Source: Lachnospiraceae bacterium (GTDB lineage Bacteria; Bacillota; Clostridia; Lachnospirales; Lachnospiraceae). From it: a stretch of DNA of 60,948 nucleotides. The stretch's first letter is position 1. Each line of letters begins with the position of its first letter. This document shows, in pieces, positions 24,416 to 34,527 of this stretch. Under the pieces are notes generated by a model. It saw only the letters and a program-made list of their open reading frames with translations, ran no database searches and was not told where the DNA came from. The translations under genes and the position numbers were made by a program. Where the stretch lies: assembly GCA_017523785.1 (NCBI GenBank), contig JAFWVX010000044.1, forward strand, positions 1-60,948. The letters are read 5' to 3'.

Positions 24416-26237
24416 GGAAAACAAAAAAGATAATGGTAATGAAAGGTATTTAAAAAGAAGATTATTGCTTGTGGGAATGCTCATAGCAATAATTTTTGTT
24501 TTATTAGCTTTGAGACTATACTACTTGATGGTTGTAGAAGGCGATTATTATAATAGAATTGTACTTAGTCAAAAGCAGACAAGTTATACTTCGGAAGTAA
24601 TTCCGAGTAGAAGAGGCGATATATTAGATTCTGATGGAAACTTGCTCGCAACTTCTATAAAAGTTTATAACTTGATTATAGACCCAAAGGTTATAAATTC
24701 ATATAAGGACAACAGATTTGTAAATGCGACTATTGATGCTCTTTCAGATGTATATGAATACAATAGATGGGAACTTAGGGATTTGATAGAGACTAAGAAA
24801 GATAAGGCATATGTGAGATATGCGAGACAACTTTCAAAAGAAGAAAAAGATAAGTTCGAAGAGTATAGAGAAAAGAAAAATGAAGAGTATAGAAAACTAG
24901 GTGTAAACGATAGGATTAGCGGAGTTTGGTTTGAGGAAGAATATAAAAGATTTTATCCAAATGACAATTTAGCATCAAATGTAATCGGCTTTGTAAATAA
25001 TACTGGTGAAAGTGTCATGGGCTTAGAGAGATATTATGACACTGAATTGTCAGGATTAAATGGTAGAAAATATGGATACTTGGGCGATAATTTTGAACTT
25101 GAGAGTGTCCAAAAGCCTGCAGTAGATGGATATAACATAGTTACCACAATTAACACACGAATGCAAAAGGTCTGTGAGGAGAAATTGCTTGCCTGGGCTA
25201 CAGGCGAGATAGGTTCAAAGTCAGCCAGTGCAATAATAATGAATCCAAACAATGGAGAGATTTATGCAATGGCATCTACAAATGGATTTAATTTAAATGA
25301 CCCAAGAGATTTGACTGGAATAGATGAAGAGTATATAAAAGAAGTTGGAAAAGAAAATATCTGGTTTAGTAGATGGAAGAATAACTGTGTCCAAGATACA
25401 TTTGAGCCGGGGTCGACAGCTAAGGTAGTGACATTTTCAGCTGCAATAGATGAGAACTTGGTAGGTCAAGATGCAACATTTGAATGCAAGGGATTTATAG
25501 AACTTGATGATGGTGAACATAAGTGGAGAATAAGATGTAATAATAGAAATGGTCACGGAAAACTTTCGCTTATGGAGACACTTACAAAATCTTGCAACAT
25601 GAGCATGGCTGAACTCGGTGAAATGTTGGGGATTAATTCATTTGTTAAATATCAAAAGACTTTTGGCTTTGGAGAGTTTACAAATATAGATTTGCCAAAT
25701 GAAGCGGATACAAGTAAGTTTGTCTATAATGAAAAAAATATGGGAAGAACAGACCTCGCGACTAATTCATTTGGACAAAACTTTAACTGCACGATGGTTC
25801 AACTTGCAGCAGCATTTTCATCTGCTATAAATGGAGGCAAGTATTACGAACCACATCTTGTAAAGAGAATAGAGAACACAAGCGGAACATACATAAAGCA
25901 AATTGTTAAACCAGTGCTAAGGAAAACTATTTCTGAGAGCACATCAAAATATATTAGAGAGGCGCTTTTTGAAACGGTTGAAACTGGAACTGGTAAATTT
26001 GCACAAATTAGAAATAGAAATATTGGTGGCAAGACTGGAACTGCAGAAAAATTGCCAAGAGCAGACAAAAATTATCTCGTATCTTTTATAGGTTTTGACG
26101 ACAAGGATAGTCCTAATCTTGTCTGCTATGTGGTAGTTGACCAGCCAAACCTTGAAGGTGAGGAGCAGGCGAGTGCGACATTTGCTACAACAATATTTCA
26201 CGATATTATGAAAGAAGTGTTGAGTGGAAATGAGTAA
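24399..26237 (+). CDS. ftsI: Class B penicillin-binding protein (FtsI/SpoVD type)
   Basis: Division transpeptidase of 612 residues. It has an N-terminal membrane helix (LLVGMLIAIIFVLLALRLYY), a PBP dimerisation domain (VIPSRRGDILDSDGNLLATS) and a transpeptidase domain with SxxK in PGSTAKV (Ser about 347), SxN in SCNMSMAE and KTG in GGKTGTAEK. No PASTA repeats are present. ATG 24399 overlaps ftsL by 17 bases and has no clear SD, implying coupling. Confidence 0.93.
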   Translation: MKIFAKENKKDNGNERYLKRRLLLVGMLIAIIFVLLALRLYYLMVVEGDYYNRIVLSQKQTSYTSEVIPSRRGDILDSDGNLLATSIKVYNLIIDPKVINSYKDNRFVNATIDALSDVYEYNRWELRDLIETKKDKAYVRYARQLSKEEKDKFEEYREKKNEEYRKLGVNDRISGVWFEEEYKRFYPNDNLASNVIGFVNNTGESVMGLERYYDTELSGLNGRKYGYLGDNFELESVQKPAVDGYNIVTTINTRMQKVCEEKLLAWATGEIGSKSASAIIMNPNNGEIYAMASTNGFNLNDPRDLTGIDEEYIKEVGKENIWFSRWKNNCVQDTFEPGSTAKVVTFSAAIDENLVGQDATFECKGFIELDDGEHKWRIRCNNRNGHGKLSLMETLTKSCNMSMAELGEMLGINSFVKYQKTFGFGEFTNIDLPNEADTSKFVYNEKNMGRTDLATNSFGQNFNCTMVQLAAAFSSAINGGKYYEPHLVKRIENTSGTYIKQIVKPVLRKTISESTSKYIREALFETVETGTGKFAQIRNRNIGGKTGTAEKLPRADKNYLVSFIGFDDKDSPNLVCYVVVDQPNLEGEEQASATFATTIFHDIMKEVLSGNE

Positions 26238-27180
26238 ACTTTATAACATTTTATTTAATCCAGTATTTTTGTTTTTCCTGATATTTTTTGTATCAGTGAT
26301 TTTATTTTATGCTGCTTGGATAGAACTTGGTTCGCTGCAGTTTAGACAGGTGGTGAGAGATGACGGGCCTGAGACTCATTTGAAGAAATCCGGGACACCT
26401 ACTATGGCTGGAGTAGTGTTTATAATTATATTTTTAGTTGTGGAATTATTTTTGTTGATACTTAAAGATTATGTAAATGGTACAGAAGCACTCAAGATAA
26501 ATATATTCATAATAATATTTGGATTTATAGGTCTAATTGATGACTATTTAAAAATTACCAAAAAGAATACAAAGGGACTTCCTGGAGTTTTCAAACTAAT
26601 ACTTCAGATTTTATTTGCAGGCTTTGGACTTATTATTTGTTTTAATTACAACACTATGTCAAATATTTTTGCATTTATATTTTTGATATTCATAATTGTA
26701 GGAACAAATAATGGAGTAAACTTTACAGATGGACTTGATGGGCTATGTACAATGGTAACTATAGTAGTTGCATTACTTTTCTGCGTAGTGTCATTTGAGA
26801 GAGGCGACAACGAATTGCTATATATTAATTTGTTGATACTTGCGATTTTGATTGCATTCTTCAGCTTCAATCATTACCCTGCAAAAATATTTATGGGAGA
26901 CACTGGATCGCTATTCCTCGGTGCCTATGTGGCATTTATGTCTATAGCACTTGAGATGCAATATTTCTTGCCAATATTTGGAATAGTGTATATGATTGAA
27001 GTTATTTCAGTAATCATACAGGTTTTATATTTCAAAGCCACAAAGGGAAAAAGATTTTTTAAGATGGCACCTATCCATCATCATTTTGAAAAGTGTGGCT
27101 TTAGTGAGAATAAAGTAGTGATAATGTTTACAGCAGTTACTGTCATAGGCTGCTTAATCACATATTATTTTGTAAGGTGA
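26230..27180 (+). CDS. mraY: Phospho-N-acetylmuramoyl-pentapeptide transferase
   Basis: Integral membrane enzyme that makes lipid I from UDP-MurNAc-pentapeptide and undecaprenyl phosphate. The 316 residues have about ten membrane helices and the family motifs DDGPETHLKKSGTPTMAG, FTDGLDGL, FMGDTGSLFLGA and MAPIHHHFEKCGF. ATG 26230 lies within the last codons of ftsI. Confidence 0.97.
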   Translation: MSKLYNILFNPVFLFFLIFFVSVILFYAAWIELGSLQFRQVVRDDGPETHLKKSGTPTMAGVVFIIIFLVVELFLLILKDYVNGTEALKINIFIIIFGFIGLIDDYLKITKKNTKGLPGVFKLILQILFAGFGLIICFNYNTMSNIFAFIFLIFIIVGTNNGVNFTDGLDGLCTMVTIVVALLFCVVSFERGDNELLYINLLILAILIAFFSFNHYPAKIFMGDTGSLFLGAYVAFMSIALEMQYFLPIFGIVYMIEVISVIIQVLYFKATKGKRFFKMAPIHHHFEKCGFSENKVVIMFTAVTVIGCLITYYFVR

Positions 27181-27184
27181 TAAG

Positions 27185-28543
27185 ATGTCAAGGGCAATTG
27201 TTCTAGGGGCGGGCTTAAGTGGTGTGGCCGCTTCAAAATTATTAATTAAGAATGATATTGAAGTGTTGTTATTTGATAACAACCCTAAAATTAGCATTGA
27301 CAAAATTAAGAAGAGTATATATGGCAAAGTTAAAATAAAAATTATGCTTGAGAATATTAGCGATGAAGATTTAAATCAGGTAAATCTCTGTGTGGTGAGT
27401 CCAGGCTTTCCTAAGACAAACTCTGTATATCTAAAAGTAATTAAAAAGAAGATTCCTGTAATCTCTGAGTTGGAACTTGGCTATCTCTATGGTAAGGGTG
27501 AAGTCTGTGCGATAACTGGTTCAAATGGTAAAACTACTACCGTTGAATTGACTGGAAGTATTATGAAGAAAAAATATGGTGAGGACGTCGATGTCGTAGG
27601 TAATATTGGCACGCCATATTGCGAGAGAGTTCTTGCAAATAATAGAGAGATGAAGTATGTGGTTGAGTGTAGTTCATTTCAATTAGAAGATATAGTAAAG
27701 TTTAAACCAAAGGTGGCTGCAATACTCAATTTTAGCCCTGACCATCTTGATAGATATGGAAGCTTTGTAGATTATATAAATGCAAAACTAAACATTGCAA
27801 TTAATATGGACAGCAAAGATGTTTTGATTTTGAACTACGAGGATCAGGTACTAAGAGACTTGGTTTTGCAAAAGGGAATTTTCAATTGCAAAACAGTTTT
27901 CTTTAGTAGCAAGAGAACTTTGACTGAGGGATTTTATCTTTACGATGATGCCATTTTCTATAAAGATAAATCTAAAACAATCAAACTTATAAATACAAAT
28001 GAATTAAAACTAATTGGTAACCACAATTATGAAAATGTTATGGCGGCAATGGGCATAGCATACTTTATGGGAGTTTCATTTGTAGATATAGTAGATGCAT
28101 GTAAAGAGTTTAATGGGCTTGAGCATAGAGTTGAGTTCGTGAGAGAGAAGAATGGTGTTAAATATTACAACGACTCTAAAGGTACAAATCCAGATGCCGC
28201 AATAAAGGCGATAGACGCGATGAAGGGCAAGATATTATTGATTGCAGGTGGAAGAGACAAGGGTGTAGACTACGGCGACTTTATAATGAAAGTCAAAGAG
28301 AAAGTTAGATATTTGATTTTAATCGGTGAGGCAAAGAAAAAAATTGCACACAAGGCACGTGATTTAAATTATAACAGTGTCATCTTTGCAGATACACTTG
28401 ATGAGGCAGTGGATATTGCAAATAGTTATTCAAATGTTGGAGACAATGTGCTTTTGTCACCAGCCTGCTCATCTTTTGATATGTTTAAGAGTTATGAAGA
28501 GAGAGGAGAGAAGTTTAAAGAAAAAGTAATGAGTCTAAAATGA
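27185..28543 (+). CDS. murD: UDP-N-acetylmuramoylalanine-D-glutamate ligase
   Basis: Cytoplasmic Mur ligase of 452 residues that adds D-Glu to UDP-MurNAc-L-Ala. The N-terminal Rossmann-like region reads VLGAGLSGVAASKLL. The ATP loop is AITGSNGKTTTVELTG, then NFSPDHLDRYG and YYNDSKGTNPDAA with the C-terminal LIAGGRDKG. It follows mraY by four bases. Confidence 0.97.
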   Translation: MSRAIVLGAGLSGVAASKLLIKNDIEVLLFDNNPKISIDKIKKSIYGKVKIKIMLENISDEDLNQVNLCVVSPGFPKTNSVYLKVIKKKIPVISELELGYLYGKGEVCAITGSNGKTTTVELTGSIMKKKYGEDVDVVGNIGTPYCERVLANNREMKYVVECSSFQLEDIVKFKPKVAAILNFSPDHLDRYGSFVDYINAKLNIAINMDSKDVLILNYEDQVLRDLVLQKGIFNCKTVFFSSKRTLTEGFYLYDDAIFYKDKSKTIKLINTNELKLIGNHNYENVMAAMGIAYFMGVSFVDIVDACKEFNGLEHRVEFVREKNGVKYYNDSKGTNPDAAIKAIDAMKGKILLIAGGRDKGVDYGDFIMKVKEKVRYLILIGEAKKKIAHKARDLNYNSVIFADTLDEAVDIANSYSNVGDNVLLSPACSSFDMFKSYEERGEKFKEKVMSLK

Positions 28544-29658
28544 TAAGTGAAAACAAAAGAAAATTTGAATATACTGTATTCACCTGTGTACTTTTTCTAG
28601 CTGTCTTTGGGCTGATAGTTCTCTACTCAGCATCATCATATTCAGCAAATAGAATCTATGGAAATTCATATTACTTATTTATAAGGCAGGTTGTATTTTG
28701 TGGAGTAGGGTTTGTAACTGCCTTACTTCTTTCTTTTATTCCATATAAAATATATAGCAGGTTTTCTAAATATATATTCTTAGCCTGCCTAATGCTTGTT
28801 GTGATGACTGCATTTGCAGGAAGGATAAGTCGTGGTTCAAGTAGATGGATAATGCTAAAGGGATTGATTTTTCAGCCATCGGAACTTATGAAACTCGCGA
28901 TGATAATTTATCTTGCGAAGGTACTTACAGAGATAAAAGGTGACTTTGATAGAAAAGATAATTTTATAAGAGTTATAATGGTTGCATATGTACCAACTTT
29001 TATAGTTGCTCTCAGCAATCTTTCTACAGGTATAATTTTATTTATTATTTCAACTACTATGATATTTATAGTATCTAAGAAAAAATTGATTTTCATATTT
29101 ATGATAGTGCTAATTGCATTATTTTATGCCTTCGCATATCCTATGTCTAAAGTTTTGCAGACTACTGGACTTTTAAAAACATATCAGGTTGGTAGAATAT
29201 TTGCATGGAAGGACCCTGAAAATTATCCTGACATCGCTTACCAAACTTTACAAAGTTTATATGCGATTGGTTCTGGTAGAATAAGTGGCAGAGGATATCT
29301 AGCATCAATTCAAAAAGCGATAATACCTGAGGCACAAAATGATATGATATTTGCAATTCTTTGTGAGGAACTTGGAATAGTGGGTGCCGCATTATTTATT
29401 GTGTTGTATATAATTTTGATTTACAGAATTCTAATAATTAGTTTTAGGCAGAAGAATGTCAATTCAATGCTTTTGACTTTTGGAATAGGAGTTCACATTG
29501 CAATTCAAGTCATTTTAAATATCGGAGTTGTGACTAATCTTTTGCCAAACACTGGAGTGGTATTGCCTTTTGTAAGTTATGGTGGCTCATCGCTGCTTGT
29601 GTTATTTTTAGAAATTGGAATAGTGATGTCAGTTGTGAGATATGAAGAAATAGAATGA
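28540..29658 (+). CDS. ftsW: FtsW lipid II polymerase (SEDS family)
   Basis: Membrane glycosyltransferase that works with the FtsI-type PBP. The 372 residues have about ten membrane helices. SEDS signatures include IFQPSELMKLAMIIYLAK, PEAQNDMIFAILCEELG and TGVVLPFVSYGGSS. ATGA overlaps murD. SpoVE is a close relative, but the position in this cluster favours FtsW. murG, which often lies next to ftsW, is absent. Confidence 0.93.
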   Translation: MISENKRKFEYTVFTCVLFLAVFGLIVLYSASSYSANRIYGNSYYLFIRQVVFCGVGFVTALLLSFIPYKIYSRFSKYIFLACLMLVVMTAFAGRISRGSSRWIMLKGLIFQPSELMKLAMIIYLAKVLTEIKGDFDRKDNFIRVIMVAYVPTFIVALSNLSTGIILFIISTTMIFIVSKKKLIFIFMIVLIALFYAFAYPMSKVLQTTGLLKTYQVGRIFAWKDPENYPDIAYQTLQSLYAIGSGRISGRGYLASIQKAIIPEAQNDMIFAILCEELGIVGAALFIVLYIILIYRILIISFRQKNVNSMLLTFGIGVHIAIQVILNIGVVTNLLPNTGVVLPFVSYGGSSLLVLFLEIGIVMSVVRYEEIE

Positions 29659-30365
29659 GTAAGCCAATAAAAATTTTAATATTTATACTTATTGTAGTGT
29701 TAATTCAGCACATAATTTTTAAAGTTAAAATTAAGAATATAGATATAGTTGGAAATAATGTGGTAACTGACTCGCAGATAGTTACTTCAATTTTTGAAAG
29801 CGAAAGAGATAGTTCAAGTGTAGTATTTTTTATAAAATCTAAATTCAAAAAGAAAAAGGCCATTCCGCTTATTAATTCATATGAGATAGAGTGGGTTACA
29901 CCATTTAGCATTATTATAAGAGTGGATGAGAATAAGGCAATTGCCTTTATGAAACGTGATTTAAAAAATGTATATTTTGACAAAGAAGGGGTAATTGTTG
30001 ATGTGTCAGATGAGAGAAAGGCGGAATTGATTGAAGTTATAGGAGTGAGCTTTAACAACTATGAGAGGGGCGATAAAATTGACATCCCAAACAAAAAGAT
30101 TCTTAAGGCAATTTTGAATATAAGTAGCTTTTTGAGTGAGCATAATTTAAAGGCGGAACTCATAGAAATTAGGCAAAATGAGAGTATCCAGGTCTATATG
30201 GGCGATATAGTTGCAAATATGGGCGATACGGACAATATGGAAATCAAGCTTTTGAGGCTAAATGACATATATCCCAAAATCTCACATTTAAAGGGGACCT
30301 TGGATTTGTCAAAAGCCCGCGAAAATATGCTAGATGAGCAGTATATATTTAAAAAAGCGAGTTAA
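29655..30365 (+). CDS. ftsQ: FtsQ/DivIB cell-division protein
   Basis: Bitopic septum protein of 236 residues. It has a membrane helix at about residues 5-24 (ILIFILIVVLIQHIIF), a POTRA domain beginning IKNIDIVGNNVVTDSQIV and a beta domain containing ERGDKIDIPNKKILKAILNI. ATGA overlaps ftsW. The family call rests on POTRA, size and context. Confidence 0.88.
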   Translation: MSKPIKILIFILIVVLIQHIIFKVKIKNIDIVGNNVVTDSQIVTSIFESERDSSSVVFFIKSKFKKKKAIPLINSYEIEWVTPFSIIIRVDENKAIAFMKRDLKNVYFDKEGVIVDVSDERKAELIEVIGVSFNNYERGDKIDIPNKKILKAILNISSFLSEHNLKAELIEIRQNESIQVYMGDIVANMGDTDNMEIKLLRLNDIYPKISHLKGTLDLSKARENMLDEQYIFKKAS

Positions 30366-30439
30366 AAATACTTGTATAATTAATAAATATGTATTAAAAT
30401 ATATAAAATGTGCAATGACCATTAGTTAGGAGGGTTAAA

Positions 30440-31768
30440 ATGAATACATTTGAGACATACCCTAATAATAGACCTGTTATGCCAGTCCAAGAAAATATAT
30501 ACGATCCTGTAGCAAGGATTGTAGTTTTGGGTATTGGTGGAGCAGGAAACAATGCGATTAATCGTATGATAGATGATGGAGTTAAGGGAGTGGAGTTTGT
30601 AGGTGTTAATACAGATGTCCAAGACCTTAGACATTGCCGTGCGTCAAAGAGAGTTACTATTGGAGAGAAGGTTACTGGTGGAAGAGGATGCGGAGCTTTA
30701 CCAGAGATTGGTGAGAGTGCAGCTAATGAATCAAAAGAAGCAATAAGAGCAATATTGAGAGAGACTGAAACACAAAAGAAAGCGGATATGGTTTTCATAA
30801 CTTGTGGAATGGGTGGAGGCACAGGAACAGGTGCAGCACCAATAGTTGCAAACATTGCAAAAGAAGAAGGAATACTTACAGTTGCTGTTGTTACAAAACC
30901 TTTTAGATTTGAAGGAAAGGTTAGAATGCAAAGAGCACTTGCAGGAATTAATAAACTTTATCCAAATGTAGATACATTGATTAGCATTGCAAATGATAAA
31001 TTATTAAATATAGTTGATGTTAAAGATGGATTTAAAGAAGCATTTGCAAAAGCTGATGAAATTTTAAAACAGAGTATAAGAGGAATTACTGATCTTATAA
31101 ATTTACCAGCACTTGTAAATCTTGACTTTGCAGATGTTGCTACAGTCATGAGAGGCAAGGGACTAGCACACATCACAGTTGGTGAAGGACAGGGCGAGAA
31201 TAGAGTTAGTCAAGCAATAAAGAGAGCGATGGATTCACCTTTACTTGATACAACTATAGATGGTGCAACTGATTTGATAGTAAGTATTTGTGGTGAAGTT
31301 TCTCTTATGGATGTAGATGCAGCAATGAAAGAGATGGAACCAAAGATAAGTGTAGATGCAAATATTATTTTTGGAGCAAGAGAAGATGCAAACTTAAAAG
31401 ATGCAGTTACTGTCACATTGATAGCTACTGGTATAAGAGATACAGTAAATTCTTATCCGGCATATAGACCAAGTACAAACTTCAATACCAATCAATATGC
31501 AAAACCAAGTATGCCTTTATACAATCAGGAGCCAGTAAAACCACAGCCAGCACCACAGTCGGCATTTGATGAGTCACCAAGTAGTTTTTTCTTTAACCCA
31601 AAGAAGAAACAGACTCAAGAGGTGAAGGACACAGTTGGACCTGCCAGTGATTCAGTAAGTTTGGATAGTTTAAATGTCGATTTGAGCAAGATTGGTTTCA
31701 ATAAGAAATCAAGTGGAACAAAAGATTTATTGCCAAGTTTTATAACTGACAATTTTGATAAGAAGTAG
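30440..31768 (+). CDS. ftsZ: Cell-division GTPase FtsZ
   Basis: Tubulin-like GTPase that forms the Z ring. The 442 residues include VLGIGGAGNNAINRM, the GTP loop CGMGGGTGTGAAPI (about residue 120), NLDFADVATVM and a linker rich in Pro/Gln before a C-terminal tail (DLLPSFITDNF) for membrane-tether contacts. AGGAGG lies about eight bases before ATG 30440, and a TATAAT at 30375-30380 may give extra transcription. Confidence 0.98.
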   Translation: MNTFETYPNNRPVMPVQENIYDPVARIVVLGIGGAGNNAINRMIDDGVKGVEFVGVNTDVQDLRHCRASKRVTIGEKVTGGRGCGALPEIGESAANESKEAIRAILRETETQKKADMVFITCGMGGGTGTGAAPIVANIAKEEGILTVAVVTKPFRFEGKVRMQRALAGINKLYPNVDTLISIANDKLLNIVDVKDGFKEAFAKADEILKQSIRGITDLINLPALVNLDFADVATVMRGKGLAHITVGEGQGENRVSQAIKRAMDSPLLDTTIDGATDLIVSICGEVSLMDVDAAMKEMEPKISVDANIIFGAREDANLKDAVTVTLIATGIRDTVNSYPAYRPSTNFNTNQYAKPSMPLYNQEPVKPQPAPQSAFDESPSSFFFNPKKKQTQEVKDTVGPASDSVSLDSLNVDLSKIGFNKKSSGTKDLLPSFITDNFDKK

Positions 31769-31796
31769 GTTGTGAAAGAGTTATAAGTATAATTAT

Positions 31797-31825
31797 ATAG
31801 TCGCCTATTATGGCGACTATTATTT
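31797..31825 (+). terminator. Terminator of the dcw cluster
   Basis: ATAGTCGCC (31797-31805) pairs perfectly with GGCGACTAT (31812-31820), then TATTTTA. Confidence 0.8.
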
Positions 31826-31857
31826 TAGTAATAGGAGATATTTTTTAGAAAGTAATT

Positions 31858-33447
31858 ATGTTTGATCAAGAGATAAATAGAAGAAGAACATTTGCCATAA
31901 TATCACATCCCGATGCAGGAAAGACAACTCTCACTGAGAAGTTCTTGCTCTACGGAGGTGCTATTAATCTTGCAGGAACTGTTAAAGGTAGAAAGGCAAA
32001 AAGAATGGCTACATCTGACTGGATGGAGATAGAAAAGGAAAGAGGAATTTCTGTCACATCGTCAGCTATGCAGTTTGAATATAAGGGCAAATGTATAAAC
32101 ATACTTGACACACCAGGTCACCAAGATTTCTCAGAAGACACATATAGAACTCTTATGGCAGCAGACCAGGCTGTCATGGTAATTGACTCTGCGAAAGGTG
32201 TAGAGCCTCAGACTATAAAACTTTTTAAAGTTTGCACTATGAGGCATATTCCAATTTTTACTTTTGTAAATAAACTTGATCGAGAGGCGAAAGATATTTT
32301 TGAATTGCTTGATGAGATTGAGAAGGTACTTGGCATAAAGGTTTGCCCTATCAACTATCCTATAAGTTGCGGGAAGACTTTCAAGGGAATTTATGATAGA
32401 AGAGATAAGACTATCACAACCTATGTCGCAAAAGACTCGGGTGCTAAGGAACTCGCGACTACAAAATATTCTATAGATGATTTAGATACAATTAATAATG
32501 TAATAGGTGAAGAATATATAAGCAAGTTGAAAGAAGATTTGGATTTGCTTGATGGTGCAACTGATGCATTTGACAAAGAGAAGGTAGATAAGGGAGAACT
32601 CACACCTGTGTTCTTTGGTTCAGCACTTTCAAATTTTGGTGTAGGTGAATTTCTTGATGCATTTATAGATATGACTTTGCCACCATTAAAGAGGATGAGC
32701 AATCTTGGTGAGATAGAACCAACTTCAGATGACTTTACTGGATTTGTATTTAAGATTCAGGCAAATATGAATAAGGCTCATAGAGATAGAATTGCATTTA
32801 TGAGAATTTGCTCTGGAAAGTTTGAGAAGGGCATAGATGTAAATATAAATGTCGCAAAGAGAAAGATAAGACTTAATCAGGCTGACTTAATGTTTGCATC
32901 AGAGAGAAAGGTCGTAGATGAGGCATATGCAGGTGACATAATTGGTCTCTACGACCCAGGAATTTTCTCTATAGGTGAGACCATCTCTGTGAAAAGTGAT
33001 AAACTTTTATATGAGGGCATACCTACTTTTGCACCTGAACATTTTGCAAGATGTAAGCAGATGGATACGATGAAGAGAAAGCAATTTGTGAAGGGTATAG
33101 AGCAGATAGCACTTGAGGGAGCAATTCAGATTTTCCACGATGTGAATAGTGGAATGGAAGAAATAATTGTAGGTGTAGTAGGCGAGCTGCAGTTTGAAGT
33201 TTTGACTTATAGATTAAAGAATGAATACAATGTCGATGTCAAACTCGAGGTTTTGCCTTATGAATATATTAGGTGGATAGAGAATTATACAGAGATTAAA
33301 CTTGGCGAGATATCAGGTACATCAGATATGAAGATAGTAAGTGATATGAAAGATAGACCATTACTACTTTTCGCTCACGACTGGAGTATCAACATGGTTC
33401 TAGAACGAAATAAAAATTTGAAGTTGCAGGAGTTTTCAAAGAACTAA
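31858..33447 (+). CDS. prfC: Peptide chain release factor 3
   Basis: GTPase that recycles RF1/RF2 after termination. The 529 residues carry G1 SHPDAGKTTLTEKFLL, the RF3-typical GRKAKRMATSDWMEIEKERG, G3 DTPGHQDF and G4 NKLDREA. The C-terminal RF3 domain contains GAIQIFHD and VVGELQFEVLTYRLKNEY. The Shine-Dalgarno close to ATG 31858 is poor. Confidence 0.96.
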   Translation: MFDQEINRRRTFAIISHPDAGKTTLTEKFLLYGGAINLAGTVKGRKAKRMATSDWMEIEKERGISVTSSAMQFEYKGKCINILDTPGHQDFSEDTYRTLMAADQAVMVIDSAKGVEPQTIKLFKVCTMRHIPIFTFVNKLDREAKDIFELLDEIEKVLGIKVCPINYPISCGKTFKGIYDRRDKTITTYVAKDSGAKELATTKYSIDDLDTINNVIGEEYISKLKEDLDLLDGATDAFDKEKVDKGELTPVFFGSALSNFGVGEFLDAFIDMTLPPLKRMSNLGEIEPTSDDFTGFVFKIQANMNKAHRDRIAFMRICSGKFEKGIDVNINVAKRKIRLNQADLMFASERKVVDEAYAGDIIGLYDPGIFSIGETISVKSDKLLYEGIPTFAPEHFARCKQMDTMKRKQFVKGIEQIALEGAIQIFHDVNSGMEEIIVGVVGELQFEVLTYRLKNEYNVDVKLEVLPYEYIRWIENYTEIKLGEISGTSDMKIVSDMKDRPLLLFAHDWSINMVLERNKNLKLQEFSKN

Positions 33448-33456
33448 AGTGATATC

Positions 33457-33508
33457 GTAGGGGTGAGTATTGCGATCCCAAAATGTAGGGGCGAGCATTG
33501 CGAGCCCG
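33457..33508 (+). repeat. Two tandem dispersed elements upstream of metN
   Basis: A diverged copy (33457-33480, GTAGGGGTGAG...GATCCC) and a full-length copy (33485-33508), joined by AAAT. The second runs directly into CAGGAG, the ribosome site of metN. This resembles the tandem arrangement inside the ThDP gene. Confidence 0.85.
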
Positions 33509-33519
33509 CAGGAGTATAT

Positions 33520-34527
33520 ATGGCAATCATAGAAATCAAAAACTTAAAAAAAGTATTCAATAACCAAGCAAACGAAGTTGTGGCATTGCAAGATGTAAAT
33601 ATTGAAGTTGAGAAGGGTGAAATTTTCGGCATCATCGGGCTTTCGGGAGCGGGCAAATCAACGCTAGTTAGAATGATAAACTATCTTGAGACACCGACTG
33701 AGGGCGAAGTTTTATTTGAAGGAAAAAATCTTGGAGAACTTAAGGATAGTGAACTTAGAAGTGTGAGAAAAGAAATTGGAATGATATTCCAAAACTTCAA
33801 TCTTCTTGAGCAGGTAAATGTCATTAAAAATATTATGTTCCCACTTGAGATATCAGGTGTTGCTAAAGATAAAGCAGTAGAGAGAGCAAGAGAGTTACTT
33901 AAACTCGTTGACCTAAGTGAAAAAGAAAGAGAGTTCCCAAGTAAACTTTCAGGTGGACAGAAACAGAGAGTTGCCATAGCAAGAGCACTTGCAACTAATC
34001 CAAAAGTTCTTCTCTGCGACGAGGCAACTTCAGCACTTGATCCAAAAACTACAAAGCAGATATTGGATCTTTTGAAAAAAATAAATAAGGAATTGGGAGT
34101 CACTGTAGTTATAATCACTCACCAGATGTCAGTAATTGAGAGTATCTGTGATAGAGTGGCAATTCTCGAAAATAGTAAAGTTGCTGAGATTGGAAATGTT
34201 AAGGCAGTGTTTAAGGCTCCTAAGTCAAGTATAGGAAAGAAACTTATCTTTGGTGCGACCATCAATAAAGATCAAGAGTTTGTAAAACCTGAGGGAAAGA
34301 CATGTATAAGACTTGCCTTTGATGGATCGATGACTGATAAACCAATACTTGCGAATATGATTCTTGAGACTGGAAGAACTGTAAGTATATTGTATGCAAA
34401 CTCTAAACTTATAGAAGGAAAGGTTGTCGGACAGTTAATAATTGAAGTACCAGACGACAAGGAAGTTCAGGAACATATCAAAGAGTATTTAGAAAAAAAT
34501 GAAGTAGCTTATTGGGAGGTAGAATAA
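33520..34527 (+). CDS. metN: Methionine-type ABC importer ATP-binding protein MetN
   Basis: ATPase of a MetNI-type importer, 335 residues. It has Walker A GLSGAGKST, Q-loop MIFQNFNLLEQ, signature LSGGQKQRVAIARAL, Walker B LLCDEATSALDP and a C-terminal NIL regulatory domain (about 260-335, KTCIRLAFDGSM). The start is ATG 33520 after CAGGAG; an in-frame start at 33463 would translate the repeat (CRGEHCEP) and is unlikely. No SAM riboswitch or T-box is visible upstream. No MetQ gene lies in the cluster. Confidence 0.93.
   Translation: MAIIEIKNLKKVFNNQANEVVALQDVNIEVEKGEIFGIIGLSGAGKSTLVRMINYLETPTEGEVLFEGKNLGELKDSELRSVRKEIGMIFQNFNLLEQVNVIKNIMFPLEISGVAKDKAVERARELLKLVDLSEKEREFPSKLSGGQKQRVAIARALATNPKVLLCDEATSALDPKTTKQILDLLKKINKELGVTVVIITHQMSVIESICDRVAILENSKVAEIGNVKAVFKAPKSSIGKKLIFGATINKDQEFVKPEGKTCIRLAFDGSMTDKPILANMILETGRTVSILYANSKLIEGKVVGQLIIEVPDDKEVQEHIKEYLEKNEVAYWEVE

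Noticed and set aside
27205..27225. Further copy of the GTAGGG element in murD (CTAGGGGCGGGC)
   Set aside because: This is the ordinary glycine-rich Rossmann segment VLGAGLSG of MurD; the element's right half is absent.
33448..33519. SAM riboswitch or T-box upstream of metN
   Set aside because: The 72-base gap is filled by two dispersed elements and is too short for either leader type.
33463..33519. N-terminal extension of MetN reading CRGEHCEP
   Set aside because: The strong SD lies between this segment and ATG 33520, and MetN proteins start at the latter; here the element is leader, not coding.
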